A stretch of DNA of 64,000 nucleotides. Source: Nocardia brasiliensis ATCC 700358 (GTDB lineage Bacteria; Actinomycetota; Actinomycetes; Mycobacteriales; Mycobacteriaceae). The notes beneath the pieces are model-generated. The model made no database searches. It was given only the letters and a program-made list of their open reading frames with translations, and was not told the origin of the DNA. A program made the position numbers and the translations under genes. The DNA is taken from the NCBI RefSeq assembly GCF_000250675.2, contig NC_018681.1, forward strand, positions 8,556,001-8,620,000, in the 5' to 3' direction. Of this stretch, positions 17,902-26,823 are shown one piece after another; the first letter of the stretch is position 1, and every line of letters begins with the position of its first letter.

Positions 17902-18774
17902 ATGAGCACCGACCTCAACGCCCGGCCCGCCGCCGCGTCCGGGACCTTCGCGATCGGCGCAGACCTGCCCGTCCATCGGCTCGGTTTCGGCGCCATGCAA
18001 CTGACCGGTCCGGGCGTCTGGGGTGATCCGGCCGATCCCGACGAGGCGGTGCGAGTGCTGCGCCGGGTCGTCGAACTCGGCGTGACCTTCATCGACACCG
18101 CCGACTCCTACGGCCCGTTCGTCAGCGAGCAGCTCATCCGGAAGGCCTTGCACCCGTACCCCGACGACCTCGTGATCGCCACCAAGGGCGGCTTCACCCG
18201 CAGCGGCCCCGGCGATTGGCGGGCGGTCGGCCGGCCCGAATACCTGCGTCAGCAAACCGAACTCAGCCTGCGCCACCTCGGGCTGGACCGGATCGACCTC
18301 TACCAGCTGCATCGGATCGATCCGCAGGTGCCGCTGGCCGACCAGCTCGGCGAGCTGGCGCTGCTCCAGCAGGAGGGCAAGATCCGGCACATCGGCCTGT
18401 CCCAGGTGAGCGTCGCGCAGCTGGCGCAGGCGCGCGAGATCGCCACCATCGTGTCGGTGCAGAACCTCTACAACCTGGCCAACCGCGACGACGAGGACGT
18501 GCTGGACTACGCCGAACGCGAGAACATCGCGTTCATCCCGTGGTACCCGATCGCCACCGGCAAGTTGGCCGCGCCCGGCGGTCCGCTCGATGCCATCGCC
18601 GCGGAGCACGGTGCTTCGCCCGCACAGCTGGCACTGGCCTGGCTGCTGCGGCGCTCGCCGGTGCTGTTGCCGATCCCGGGGACGTCCAGTGTCGCGCACG
18701 CCGAGGAGAACACCGAGGCCGCGCGGATCACACTGACCGACAAAGAATTCGAAAGTCTCGCCGCGGCGGTGTGA
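17902..18774 (+). CDS. Aldo/keto reductase
   Basis: This 290-aa NADPH-dependent reductase has the full catalytic tetrad of the family: Asp and Tyr in FIDTADSYG, Lys in LVIATKGG and His in LYQLHRID. It would reduce aldehydes or ketones in the cytoplasm. The start at 17902 follows GGAAGGAA; the frame is open to 17815 but without protein character. It is the last gene of the CMD / DJ-1 / AKR cluster and is followed by a strong terminator. A second AKR at 62120 lies next to the MerR gene thought to control this cluster. Confidence 0.9.
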   Translation: MSTDLNARPAAASGTFAIGADLPVHRLGFGAMQLTGPGVWGDPADPDEAVRVLRRVVELGVTFIDTADSYGPFVSEQLIRKALHPYPDDLVIATKGGFTRSGPGDWRAVGRPEYLRQQTELSLRHLGLDRIDLYQLHRIDPQVPLADQLGELALLQQEGKIRHIGLSQVSVAQLAQAREIATIVSVQNLYNLANRDDEDVLDYAERENIAFIPWYPIATGKLAAPGGPLDAIAAEHGASPAQLALAWLLRRSPVLLPIPGTSSVAHAEENTEAARITLTDKEFESLAAAV

Positions 18775-18798
18775 GTCACCGTCGCGCGCGTTCCCCGA

Positions 18799-18838
18799 AA
18801 CTGGACAGTCTCGACGGAGACTGTCCAGTTTTGTTTTT
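18799..18838 (+). terminator. Rho-independent terminator
   Basis: A perfect 14-bp stem (AACTGGACAGTCTC and its complement) with the tetraloop GACG is followed by TTGTTTTT. It is the clearest intrinsic terminator in the window and ends the CMD/DJ-1/AKR transcript. Confidence 0.92.
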
Positions 18839-19168
18839 CGCGGCTCGATGATTGCCGGGACCGCTTTGCGCGCACCACAATTCCCCGCGATACCGGGGGA
18901 AATGCGGCATTGTTCACCTCCATGCAATGTCGGTGCACCCGGCACCGAAGGCGCCAACCGGAATCACGCTCGACACGGATGGATCAGGCCGTGCCGGGAC
19001 CGCGCGCTGGATTCCGGAATGCCGGCGCCCTCGTGAGGGTTTGGGCAGAACCCCGGCGCCGGGTGCGTGATTCAGCGTGCACGTTGCGATTCGGTGGATA
19101 ACAGTCCCGAATGCGGTAATTGCGGGTAGTTTCCGTTTGTATCAGCCTGGTGCGAGGAAGCGGGACCT
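18839..19168. other. Intergenic region, no gene seen
   Basis: This 330-bp stretch between the terminator and the XRE gene has only short overlapping frames without protein character. A weak dyad (ATTCCCC and GGGGGAA, 18880-18902) is visible. The promoter of the XRE gene presumably lies in the last 150 bp. Confidence 0.5.
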
Positions 19169-20515
19169 ATGGTTGAGATCGACTGGACGGGCGAGGATGT
19201 CCGTGCGCTTCGCGCCGCGATGCGGCGAAGCCGGTACGAATTCGCGCGTCTGGTGGGCGTCACCCCGCGCACCGTTGTCCTGTGGGAAAACGGCCGGACG
19301 AATCGGATGCATGCCGCCAGCCAGCGTCTGCTGGACAAGGTCGTGTCCGATGCCGATCCGGCCGTCGTCGCGCGCTTCGAGCGGACTGTCACGGCAGGTC
19401 GGGGCTCCGGCTTCGACCTCGCGGACTCCGACCCGGCGCCCGATCCGCACACCCAGCTCGGTAGGGACATCGGGCTCGACAAGGAAGTCGAGGATGACGA
19501 CGTGAGAAGGCGAGAGTTATTGGCCTGCATCGGCGCGGGCCTGACCGGCCGGGCCGCCGAGCTGATCGCGAGCGAGCCGGAGAAGATGCTGGCCACCCTG
19601 GATGCCGGGTCGATGAGCGAGCGGCGGCTCGGCTTGCTCGAGCACTCGGCCGAAGAACTCGGCAAACGGGTGGTGCATCTACCGCCGCACGAACTGCTGC
19701 ACCCCACGCTGGAGCAGTTCCGCACGGTCCGTGGCGCGCTCGCCCAGCGGCAGGCGACCCATCACCAGGTCCGCCTGGTCCGCACGGCGGGGCGACTGGC
19801 CAACGTGGTCGGCGAAATCCTGTTCAACGAAGGACATTTCGGACAAGCCCGGATGTGGTACGGCACGGCGATCCATGCCGCGCAGGACATCGGCGACCGG
19901 TACTCGGAGGATATCGCGCTGGCCGGTCTCGCGTATCTGCCGACCTACAGCGACAAACCGAAGGAAGTGCTGAACCTGCTCGGCGGGCGGCTCGACGACA
20001 ATCCGGCACACGGACCCGCGGCGGCCTGGCTGTGGGGAATGGCGGCCCGCGCGCACGCCAGCCTCGGAAATGCCGACCAGTTCACGCGGTGCATCGAGAA
20101 ATCCGCGCGCGCATTGGAAGATATTGACCAGCAAGAACTTACGGTTGGCATTTTTTCTTATCGCCCGGAGAAACTCGCCTTCTATCAGGCGATCGGTAAC
20201 GCGCGACTCGGCCGCGCCGGCGAAACCGCGAAAGCCGCGGCCCGCGCCCTCACCCTGTACGACCCGCGAGAAACAATGGAGCCCGCGCTCGTTCGCTTCG
20301 AGCACGCCACCGCGTTGCTGACCGCGGGTGAGATCGACGAAGCGTGTTCCATTGCGACACAAGCGATCACCGGGAACAACACCTATATCGGACTGACTGT
20401 CACCAAGCGCGCCAAGCAGTTCGACACCGCGCTGTCCGGCTTTCGCGGGCGCGCGGTCACCGGCTGGCGCCAGCACGCCCGGTCGGTGCTCGAGGCGTCC
20501 CGGACCAGGGCCTGA
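19169..20515 (+). CDS. XRE-family regulator with TPR-like sensor domain
   Basis: This 448-aa protein has an N-terminal XRE-type helix-turn-helix (about residues 8-60; FARLVGVTPRTVVLWENG) followed by a long helical region resembling tetratricopeptide repeats. That architecture occurs in actinomycete regulators of development and secondary metabolism such as the NsdA group. GAGGAAG precedes the ATG. No peptide-signal gene is obvious nearby. The target is unknown. Confidence 0.85.
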   Translation: MVEIDWTGEDVRALRAAMRRSRYEFARLVGVTPRTVVLWENGRTNRMHAASQRLLDKVVSDADPAVVARFERTVTAGRGSGFDLADSDPAPDPHTQLGRDIGLDKEVEDDDVRRRELLACIGAGLTGRAAELIASEPEKMLATLDAGSMSERRLGLLEHSAEELGKRVVHLPPHELLHPTLEQFRTVRGALAQRQATHHQVRLVRTAGRLANVVGEILFNEGHFGQARMWYGTAIHAAQDIGDRYSEDIALAGLAYLPTYSDKPKEVLNLLGGRLDDNPAHGPAAAWLWGMAARAHASLGNADQFTRCIEKSARALEDIDQQELTVGIFSYRPEKLAFYQAIGNARLGRAGETAKAAARALTLYDPRETMEPALVRFEHATALLTAGEIDEACSIATQAITGNNTYIGLTVTKRAKQFDTALSGFRGRAVTGWRQHARSVLEASRTRA

Positions 20516-20532
20516 CGAACCGTCCAGGGCCG

Positions 20533-20694
20533 TTATGAATTCGTTGCATCCTGCGGGCGGGCGCGGTGCATGACACCGGTGAGCCAACCGCTGATCTGTT
20601 GTGTCTGCGCGGGTGTCGGGCGGCCGGACTCCCAGCGACGGGCGGCTGCGATCAACGTCTCCGGCAGCGTGGGGGTGATCCGTTGATTCGTCAT
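20533..20694 (-). CDS. Small hypothetical protein
   Basis: This 53-aa frame (MTNQRITPTLPETLI...) would encode a soluble helical protein with the segment AAARRWESGRPTPAQTQQIS. No ribosome site is visible. A longer frame to 20778 has poor protein character at its N-terminus. It converges with the XRE gene and lies downstream of the MbtH gene on the same strand. No family is recognised. Confidence 0.4.
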   Translation of the reverse strand: MTNQRITPTLPETLIAAARRWESGRPTPAQTQQISGWLTGVMHRARPQDATNS

Positions 20695-20816
20695 ACGTAC
20701 ATGATGCACTGGGGCGCAGCAGAGTACGAGTAGGGGGCGAGGTGCGTCGACCGGCAGGGGGGATGGGAGCCGACGCACCCCGCCTATATGGGTGGTTTTT
20801 CGGGTTCGGCGCTACC

Positions 20817-21035
20817 TCAGGAGGTTTCGTTCGACCCGGCTTCGATGAGTGACTTGGGACGCATATCGGTCCAATGGGTTTCGACGTAGTGCAGGCACGC
20901 TTTGCGGGCCGCGGCCCCGTAGGCGATCGTCCAGCCGCCCGGTACGGCGGCGAAAATAGGCCATAACGAGTGCTCGCCGTCGGCATTGATCAAGACGTAG
21001 AACTGGGCGTCGTCGTTGTCGAAGGGGTTGTTCAT
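20817..21035 (-). CDS. MbtH family protein
   Basis: This 72-aa protein matches the MbtH family: NPFDNDDAQFYVLIN, HSLWPIFAAVPGGW and ETHWTDMRPKSL carry the invariant Asn-Pro-Phe, Ser-Leu-Trp-Pro and Trp-Thr-Asp-x-Arg-Pro motifs. MbtH proteins bind and activate adenylation domains of nonribosomal peptide synthetases. AGGAA precedes the ATG at 21035. No NRPS gene lies in the window, so it must act in trans or is a remnant of a lost cluster. Confidence 0.93.
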   Translation of the reverse strand: MNNPFDNDDAQFYVLINADGEHSLWPIFAAVPGGWTIAYGAAARKACLHYVETHWTDMRPKSLIEAGSNETS

Positions 21036-21704
21036 CCGGTTTCCTAGCTTCCTGGTCGGGTCAGGGTTTTCGGGGGTCGGGTGCCACGGCGCGCTCCCGC
21101 AGGGTGCTGCGGGCGCGATCGCGCCAAAACGTGAAAGGAGCGCCACGATCCGCGGGGGCTCCGCGTCGCGCGCGGGTGTGCGCGGCAGACGAGCGTCGCC
21201 CGGACGGGCGGAACTGTGGCGAGTGCGACGAAGTATGCGACGGCCATCGCGGCCGGAATCCCCGCCGGTGCCGAACCTTCCCTGAGTCCGGCACCGGCGA
21301 AGCCTGACGCAGCTGCCCGCCTTCGGCGTCGTGGAACCGTCGATCCGGTTCGGCCGCTGCTTGGTTCAGCCTACTGGGGGCGACCGACATTTCCGGCGGT
21401 TCGGGACACAAGCCGGTGCGGATCGAGCCGGGTGACGAAGTCGGGAGCGGCGGCCGCGCCGAACGGCGCTGGGCCGGACCGGTTGTGGTGAGCTGTACCC
21501 CCGACGGATACAGCTCACCGGGCATGCCGCAGTGCCACTCCGTATGTAGCACCAGAGCCTCCTCGAGCGGCAAAACAACAGCTGGCCGATGCCCCTGCGG
21601 GCAGGCATGGCGAACATTAGGCGCTTGCCCCAATAAATGGGGGCGTTTTCCTTTAAACACCGGGACGGTCGACCAGTTCGCTACGTCGCGGGCCGGATCT
21701 CGTC
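21036..21704. other. 669-bp region without a convincing gene
   Basis: The region upstream of mbtH holds a 14-bp palindrome (GGCGCGATCGCGCC, 21112-21125) and a GC-rich hairpin near 21621-21652 (GCCCC and GGGGGC arms followed by TTTTCC on the plus strand). A minus-strand frame from GTG 21660 begins with a plausible stretch (CPQGHRPAVVLPLEEA) but becomes low-complexity, and its first codons are unusually AT-rich. I leave it uncalled. Confidence 0.4.
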
Positions 21705-23168
21705 TCAGGGGGTGAGATGAGTCGCGGCGTGTTCGGCGATCATCACCACCGTCGCCTGCGGCCCACGACTCAGCGGCACCGGGACGACGGACAGGTCGAC
21801 GATCGAAAGGCCGGTGACGCCGTGCACCCGGCAGCGTTCGTCCACGACCGCTCGCTCATCGTCCGGTGGGCCCATGCGGCAGGTGCCCGACAGGTGTTGC
21901 GAGGTCGCCAGGTTCGCGCGCAGCCAGGCATCGGCCTGTGCGGGCGTTCGTGGCATCGGATCCGTACGCGGTTGCGCCGACATGCCGTGCAGCAGGTCCA
22001 TCGCGAGGTCGACCGCGGTGCGCAGCCGGGCGCGATCGCGCTCGGCGCGTAGATAACCGAGCCGGATATCCGGCGGGGTCGCCGGGTCGGGCGCACGCAG
22101 CCGCACCGTGCCCGCGGACTCCGGTCGCATCAGCGCCACCCCGAGCCGATAGGTGCCCGGCGTGAAAGCGACCGTATAAGGCCGGAATTCGAGGTCGTCC
22201 ACTGCCAGTGCGTATTCCAACGCGACGGCCGCCCGCGCCGGTGCGGGCATGCGATATTCGAGACCGATTTCTGGATGGTCGGTGCACCAGGCGCCGACCG
22301 GGGCCGGATGCACCACCGGAATTCCCGACGCTCGGAGCTGTTCGGCATCGCCGACACCCGAACGCAGCAGCAGCGCCGCCGTTTCGATCGCACCCGCACT
22401 GAGCACGATCCGATCGGCCCACACCGTTTCGGTGCGACCGGCGCGCAGCACGTCGACGCCGATCGCACGGGTGCCCCGGAAAACAATGCGAAGCGCCGAA
22501 GTATCACCGTGCACGGTGAGATTCGGCCGATTCAGCGCGGGCAACAGGTAAGCGAGCGCGGTACTGGTGCGCACCCCGTCGGCGATATTGCACGGCACCC
22601 GGCCCACACCGTCGGTGGCGCCGGGCGCGTTCAAATCGGAAAGCAGCGGAAATCCCGCGACCACACAGGCGTTGGCGAATTCCTCGCTCAGCGGTATCGG
22701 ATCGGCGGTGCGCCGCACCGGAATCGGGCCGGAGCGGCCGTGCCAGCGCCGGTCACCGAAATCCAGATCGTGTTCCGAGCGGCGATACGCGGACAGCACC
22801 GCATCAAAGGACCAAGTGTTCGCGCCATTCAGTACCTGGCTCCACGCCGCGAAATCCGCGGGCCCGGCGCGCACGAAATAGCTGCCGTTCACCGCGCTCG
22901 AACCGCCGATCGCCCTGCCGCGCACGATGTTTCCGGTCTGCTCGGCACTGTCCGCCGCAGCCAGCGCAATCGGATAGCGCCACAACCACGGGGCGTCCGC
23001 CTCGACCGGCAGCCGCGTGGCATCGCGCAGTCGCGCCGGAACCTCGGCGGGTGCGCGCCACACCGGGCCTGCCTCGAGCAGCCGCACGGTGTGGTCCGGG
23101 TGTTCACTCAGCCGCGCGGCGAGCACACAGCCCGCCGTACCGCCGCCGACGATCAGCGTGTCGGTCAT
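21705..23168 (-). CDS. mftG: Mycofactocin-associated GMC oxidoreductase
   Basis: This 487-aa FAD enzyme of the GMC (glucose-methanol-choline) family has the N-terminal dinucleotide motif VGGGTAGCVLAARL, the GRAIGGSSAVNGSYFVRAG segment and the C-terminal active-site region SQHLSGTCRMG with its catalytic His. Next to mftF it matches MftG, which reoxidises mycofactocinol and passes electrons to the respiratory chain. It starts 27 bp after mftF and ends the locus. Confidence 0.92.
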   Translation of the reverse strand: MTDTLIVGGGTAGCVLAARLSEHPDHTVRLLEAGPVWRAPAEVPARLRDATRLPVEADAPWLWRYPIALAAADSAEQTGNIVRGRAIGGSSAVNGSYFVRAGPADFAAWSQVLNGANTWSFDAVLSAYRRSEHDLDFGDRRWHGRSGPIPVRRTADPIPLSEEFANACVVAGFPLLSDLNAPGATDGVGRVPCNIADGVRTSTALAYLLPALNRPNLTVHGDTSALRIVFRGTRAIGVDVLRAGRTETVWADRIVLSAGAIETAALLLRSGVGDAEQLRASGIPVVHPAPVGAWCTDHPEIGLEYRMPAPARAAVALEYALAVDDLEFRPYTVAFTPGTYRLGVALMRPESAGTVRLRAPDPATPPDIRLGYLRAERDRARLRTAVDLAMDLLHGMSAQPRTDPMPRTPAQADAWLRANLATSQHLSGTCRMGPPDDERAVVDERCRVHGVTGLSIVDLSVVPVPLSRGPQATVVMIAEHAATHLTP

Positions 23169-23195
23169 CCGCCGTCCGATCGAGCCGTGGGCGAA

Positions 23196-24596
23196 TCAGT
23201 GCGACGGCGCAGTGGGTTTCAGCGATTCCGGGCTGCGGGCACGGAAGGCACCGACCCAGAGCCCGGTGCCGTAGGCGATATCGTCGAGCCGCTTGTAGGC
23301 CACATAGCGCACCGGATCGAGGCCGCCCGCGTCGCGATGGGTGAACCAGTCGGCGAGGCCGTCCGCGACCGCCATGGTGATCGCGATGCGCCGAATTCGC
23401 CTGGAGGCCAGCATCGCGAGCAGCGTCACCGGCCAGTAGTGCCGGCACATCGCCGAGGCCAGCCGCCACAGCCCGGCGAAGAAGCCGCGCGAGAGGTAGA
23501 TTGCGGCGATCCGCGTCGGGTTGTCCAGCTCGGCGAACACCCGGCGTAGTCGCACCAGCGCGGTCGCCAGCGTGACCAGCCCGCCGAGCAGGCCCCACTT
23601 GGACTTGGTGGCGAAGAGGAAGGCCGCCAGCATGGTCCACGACGGCAGCGACAGCGGCGAGACCATCCCCGGGTGCCGCTCGCCGAGCGGCGCGGCACCG
23701 GTGCCGTAGAACATCTTTCGGCCGAACCAGGCGCGGAAGGACACGCGGTGGTCGTGCGCGACATGGGCCGCGGGCTCATAACGCAACCGCCAGCCCGCCT
23801 GCTCCAGCCGCCAGCACAGATCGACATCCTCGGCGACCTGCATCGACTCGTCGAAGCCGTCCTGCGCGAGCAAGGCGCGGCGACGCACCAGCAGCGCGGC
23901 GCTCGGCACGTAGGACACCAGCCCGTGCGACTGCACGGCCGCCTCACGCCTGCCCAGATCCAACGAGGAGCGGGTGTGCTCGTAGCGGGCCAGTGCGTTG
24001 GACTCCGGGTCCAGCGCGACGATCCGCGGGGCCACCAGCGCCACCTCCGGATCGCTGAAGTGCCCGAGCATCACCTCGAGCCAGCCGCTGCGCGGCACCA
24101 CGTCGGAATCCAGGAAGGCGACGAAGTCGGTTGTCGCGGCCTTCAATCCGGCATTGCGCGCGGCCGCCGGACCCTGCCGCTGATCGTGGCGCAGCACGGT
24201 GACCCGGCAGCGGGTGCCCCGATCGCGCGGGATGTGCACCGGCTGGTCCGAGCCGTCGTCGACCACGATGACGTTGTGGCCGCGCAGCGCCGCGAGCAGC
24301 CGGGCCAGCCCGTCCGGGTTGTTGTACAGCGGCACAATGACGGTGACGTCCTCGGGCGAGGGCAGCAGGCGCGGACGCGGGTTCGCGACACCGGAGTCGA
24401 GCAGCCGTCTGGCAACGGTCGCGGACTTCGGCCCGGTCACCTCGAGGTACCCGTCGCCGATCATCTCGGCGGCCTCCGGGGCAAGTCGCAGCAACCGGGC
24501 GGGGGAACCGCCGATCAGCACTCGTCCTCCGGAGTATGCGCGTACCCGTGGATCAATCCGCACCCCGAATCCGTCGGGCAGGCGATCATGGCGCAT
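23196..24596 (-). CDS. mftF: Mycofactocin glycosyltransferase
   Basis: This 466-aa GT2-family enzyme has VTVIVPLYNN, VIVVDDGSD and the metal-binding FLDSDVVP. An N-terminal domain (RLPDGFGVRIDPRVR) and hydrophobic C-terminal helices match MftF, which adds beta-1,4-glucose units to mycofactocin at the membrane. ATG 24596 fits the family N-terminus; ATG 24605 is also possible and the frame is open to 24728. About 230 bp separate it from mftC, where mftD and mftE normally lie. Confidence 0.9.
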   Translation of the reverse strand: MRHDRLPDGFGVRIDPRVRAYSGGRVLIGGSPARLLRLAPEAAEMIGDGYLEVTGPKSATVARRLLDSGVANPRPRLLPSPEDVTVIVPLYNNPDGLARLLAALRGHNVIVVDDGSDQPVHIPRDRGTRCRVTVLRHDQRQGPAAARNAGLKAATTDFVAFLDSDVVPRSGWLEVMLGHFSDPEVALVAPRIVALDPESNALARYEHTRSSLDLGRREAAVQSHGLVSYVPSAALLVRRRALLAQDGFDESMQVAEDVDLCWRLEQAGWRLRYEPAAHVAHDHRVSFRAWFGRKMFYGTGAAPLGERHPGMVSPLSLPSWTMLAAFLFATKSKWGLLGGLVTLATALVRLRRVFAELDNPTRIAAIYLSRGFFAGLWRLASAMCRHYWPVTLLAMLASRRIRRIAITMAVADGLADWFTHRDAGGLDPVRYVAYKRLDDIAYGTGLWVGAFRARSPESLKPTAPSH

Positions 24597-24826
24597 TCCT
24601 GGCATGCTAGGCGGAGATTCGCGAACAAGCATCATCAGTCCGGTTAAAAGGACAGAATTCCGCACGAATCGGGACCGCCGGCGCGCCGCGACGGATATCG
24701 CCGACAAAGTTGGCGCGGCGCATTTCACACGATTCCAGCATTCGGCAACGCGACGGCAATCGGCCGGTCGAAACCGGAACTCGACTGCCGCGCGTTCGTC
24801 AGCACACGACTGGCAATTGCCATCGC

Positions 24827-26383
24827 TTAAGCCAGCGGACTCTCGTCACAGGCGCGCGCCGGGCGACGTTCAGGTGAAAATCCGCTCGGGCGCGTCACCG
24901 ACAGGGTCAACGGCACGGGCGCGGGTTTGCGTGCGCCGGTGCGCGGTGTCGCCCGCCGCGAATGATCGACCGAGGAGCGCGGGATCAGCCGCGCCGGATC
25001 GGCCAGCGCCGCCTCACCGTACCCCTGGACGCATTCCGGGTCCGGTCCGTCGGCGGGCAAGCCGGTGAAGAACTTGGCCGCCATGCAGCCGCCGCGGCAC
25101 GAGTCGTAGTGGCTGCACGACGCGCAGGCGCCGCCACCGCTGGGCGCACGCAGCTCCGCGAACAGCTCGGACTCCTGCCACACGGTGCGAAAACCGCCGT
25201 CCGCCACCACGTTTCCAGCGTGGAACCGGTCATGGATGGCGAACGGGCAGGCGTACACGTCGCCGAGCGGGTCGACCAGGCAGACCACCCGTCCCGCCCC
25301 GCACAGGTTCAGCCCGGGCAGCGCCTGACCGAACGCGGACAGGTGGAAGAACGAGTCGCCGGTGAGCACGCCCTCGCCGTTGCGCAGCAGCCAGTCGTAG
25401 AGCACCCGCTGCTGCTCCTGGGTCGGATGCAGGTCGTCCCAGACGTCCGCGCCGCGGCCGGACGGCCGCAGCCTGGTCAATCGCAAAGTCGCGCCGTATT
25501 TTTCGGCGATCGCCCGGAACTCGTCGAGCTGACCGATGTTGTGCCTGGTCGCCACGACGGACAGTTTCGCGTCGCGGAAACCCGCCGCGGCGAGGTTCTC
25601 CAGCGCGCGGATGGCCATCGCGTACGAACCCGGCCCGCGCACCGCGTCGTTCACTGCCGCGTCCGCGCCGTCCAGCGAAATCTGTACGTCGACATAGTCA
25701 CTCGCGGCCAGCCGGGCGGCCACCTCGGGCGTGATCCGAACTCCGTTGGTGGAGAACTTCACACCGACGTGGTGCGCGGTGGCGTAGTCGACCAGCTCCC
25801 AGAAGTCCGGGCGCACCGTGGGTTCGCCGCCGCCGATGTTCACATAGAACACCTGCATGCGCTCGAACTCGTCGATCAGCGCCTTGCACTGTTCGGTGCT
25901 GAGTTCGCGCGGATCCCGCCGGCCGGACGAGGACAGGCAGTGCACACAGGACAGGTTGCAGGCGTAGGTCAGTTCCCAGGTGAGGCAAATCGGCGCCGCC
26001 AGACCGGATTCGAACCGATCGACCAGCGGTACCGCCGCGTCGGACGGCGGGACCACCCCCGCCGTCGACGGTGCCGCGCTCACAGCAGCGGCGGCGGCGG
26101 GCGCCCGCGTAGCAGCGGCGGGCGCCTCGATGATCATCTCCGAATCGACCAGCTGTGTCAGCGCTTTCACATACTGCGCGGAATTCTCCGCCGAGATGCC
26201 CGCGGCCCCCAGGGCCGCCCGCGCGGACTGGTGTGCGGGCAGTGACCGCACGATCTCGACGATCCGCGGACTCTTCAGGAAGGAGAGTTTGCGGGTGCCG
26301 AAATGGTAGAGCAAAGCACCGAACGGTTCCGGGCGCAGCGCCACCCGGGGGTGTAGCTGCCATCGGTCGTCGAGATCGAACAT
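24827..26383 (-). CDS. mftC: Fused mycofactocin chaperone-radical SAM maturase (MftB-MftC)
   Basis: This single 518-aa chain joins two mycofactocin proteins. Residues 1-88 are MftB, the peptide-binding RRE protein (DRWQLHPRVALRPEPFGALL, FLKSPRIVEIV). Residues 89-119 are an Ala/Pro-rich linker. From about residue 120 it is MftC, with the radical-SAM cluster motif C142-x3-C146-x2-C149, the GGGEPT segment and SPASM cysteines (CASCSHYDSCRGGC). The C-terminus ends in the conserved PVPLTLS...DESP tail. The ATG at 26383 lies 14 bp after mftA with GGCGGA as ribosome site. MftC decarboxylates and crosslinks the C-terminal Val-Tyr of MftA. Confidence 0.93.
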   Translation of the reverse strand: MFDLDDRWQLHPRVALRPEPFGALLYHFGTRKLSFLKSPRIVEIVRSLPAHQSARAALGAAGISAENSAQYVKALTQLVDSEMIIEAPAAATRAPAAAAAVSAAPSTAGVVPPSDAAVPLVDRFESGLAAPICLTWELTYACNLSCVHCLSSSGRRDPRELSTEQCKALIDEFERMQVFYVNIGGGEPTVRPDFWELVDYATAHHVGVKFSTNGVRITPEVAARLAASDYVDVQISLDGADAAVNDAVRGPGSYAMAIRALENLAAAGFRDAKLSVVATRHNIGQLDEFRAIAEKYGATLRLTRLRPSGRGADVWDDLHPTQEQQRVLYDWLLRNGEGVLTGDSFFHLSAFGQALPGLNLCGAGRVVCLVDPLGDVYACPFAIHDRFHAGNVVADGGFRTVWQESELFAELRAPSGGGACASCSHYDSCRGGCMAAKFFTGLPADGPDPECVQGYGEAALADPARLIPRSSVDHSRRATPRTGARKPAPVPLTLSVTRPSGFSPERRPARACDESPLA

Positions 26384-26397
26384 GGTCGTTCCGCCTG

Positions 26398-26544
26398 TCA
26401 GTAGACGCCGCACATACCGTCGATGGAAACCTCATCGATGAGGCTCTCCTCGACCAGCGGCGCGGTGTCCTCGCGCGGTTCGGTGGTGCCGACCGTGCCC
26501 GAGTGGTCGGTCTCGGCGTGTCCGTTGGCTCCGTATTCCGGCAT
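26398..26544 (-). CDS. mftA: Mycofactocin precursor peptide
   Basis: This 48-aa ribosomal peptide ends in IDGMCGVY, the strictly conserved C-terminus of MftA. The final Val-Tyr is converted into the redox cofactor mycofactocin; the rest is leader, and the acidic segment VEESLIDEVS binds MftB. The start is ATG 26544. The maturase gene follows directly. It is an alcohol-metabolism redox cofactor pathway of actinobacteria. Confidence 0.97.
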   Translation of the reverse strand: MPEYGANGHAETDHSGTVGTTEPREDTAPLVEESLIDEVSIDGMCGVY

Positions 26545-26620
26545 GTCTACCTCCGAGCAAGCGTCCGGTGGCTACCCGATGTAGCCCCGGTCACACGATA
26601 ACGTCATTCGCTGACAAAAT

Positions 26621-26634
26621 GGAACACGTTCTTG
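26621..26634. promoter_or_regulatory. KstR-type box between mftA and the TetR gene
   Basis: TGGAACACGTTCTT fits the KstR consensus TnnAACnnGTTnnA except for the last base. It lies 190 bp before the TetR gene and 77 bp before mftA. A near-identical site is at 27466. It may be bound by KstR or by the adjacent TetR protein. Confidence 0.5.
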
Positions 26635-26823
26635 TGTGTGACTTCGCCGCCGCAGGCAGAACGGCCTGCCCGCACCCACATCGATCGGCCGGAGTCGGTC
26701 GTCACCATTGCGACGGAGTCACCCGCACAGCGACCCGGGCGCGGCCGCGCCCTCTAGACTTCGGAGAGAAAGCAGCTGAACAGGACGGGACGGGCGACAG
26801 GCGCCCGCGGTGGTAGAGGTGGC

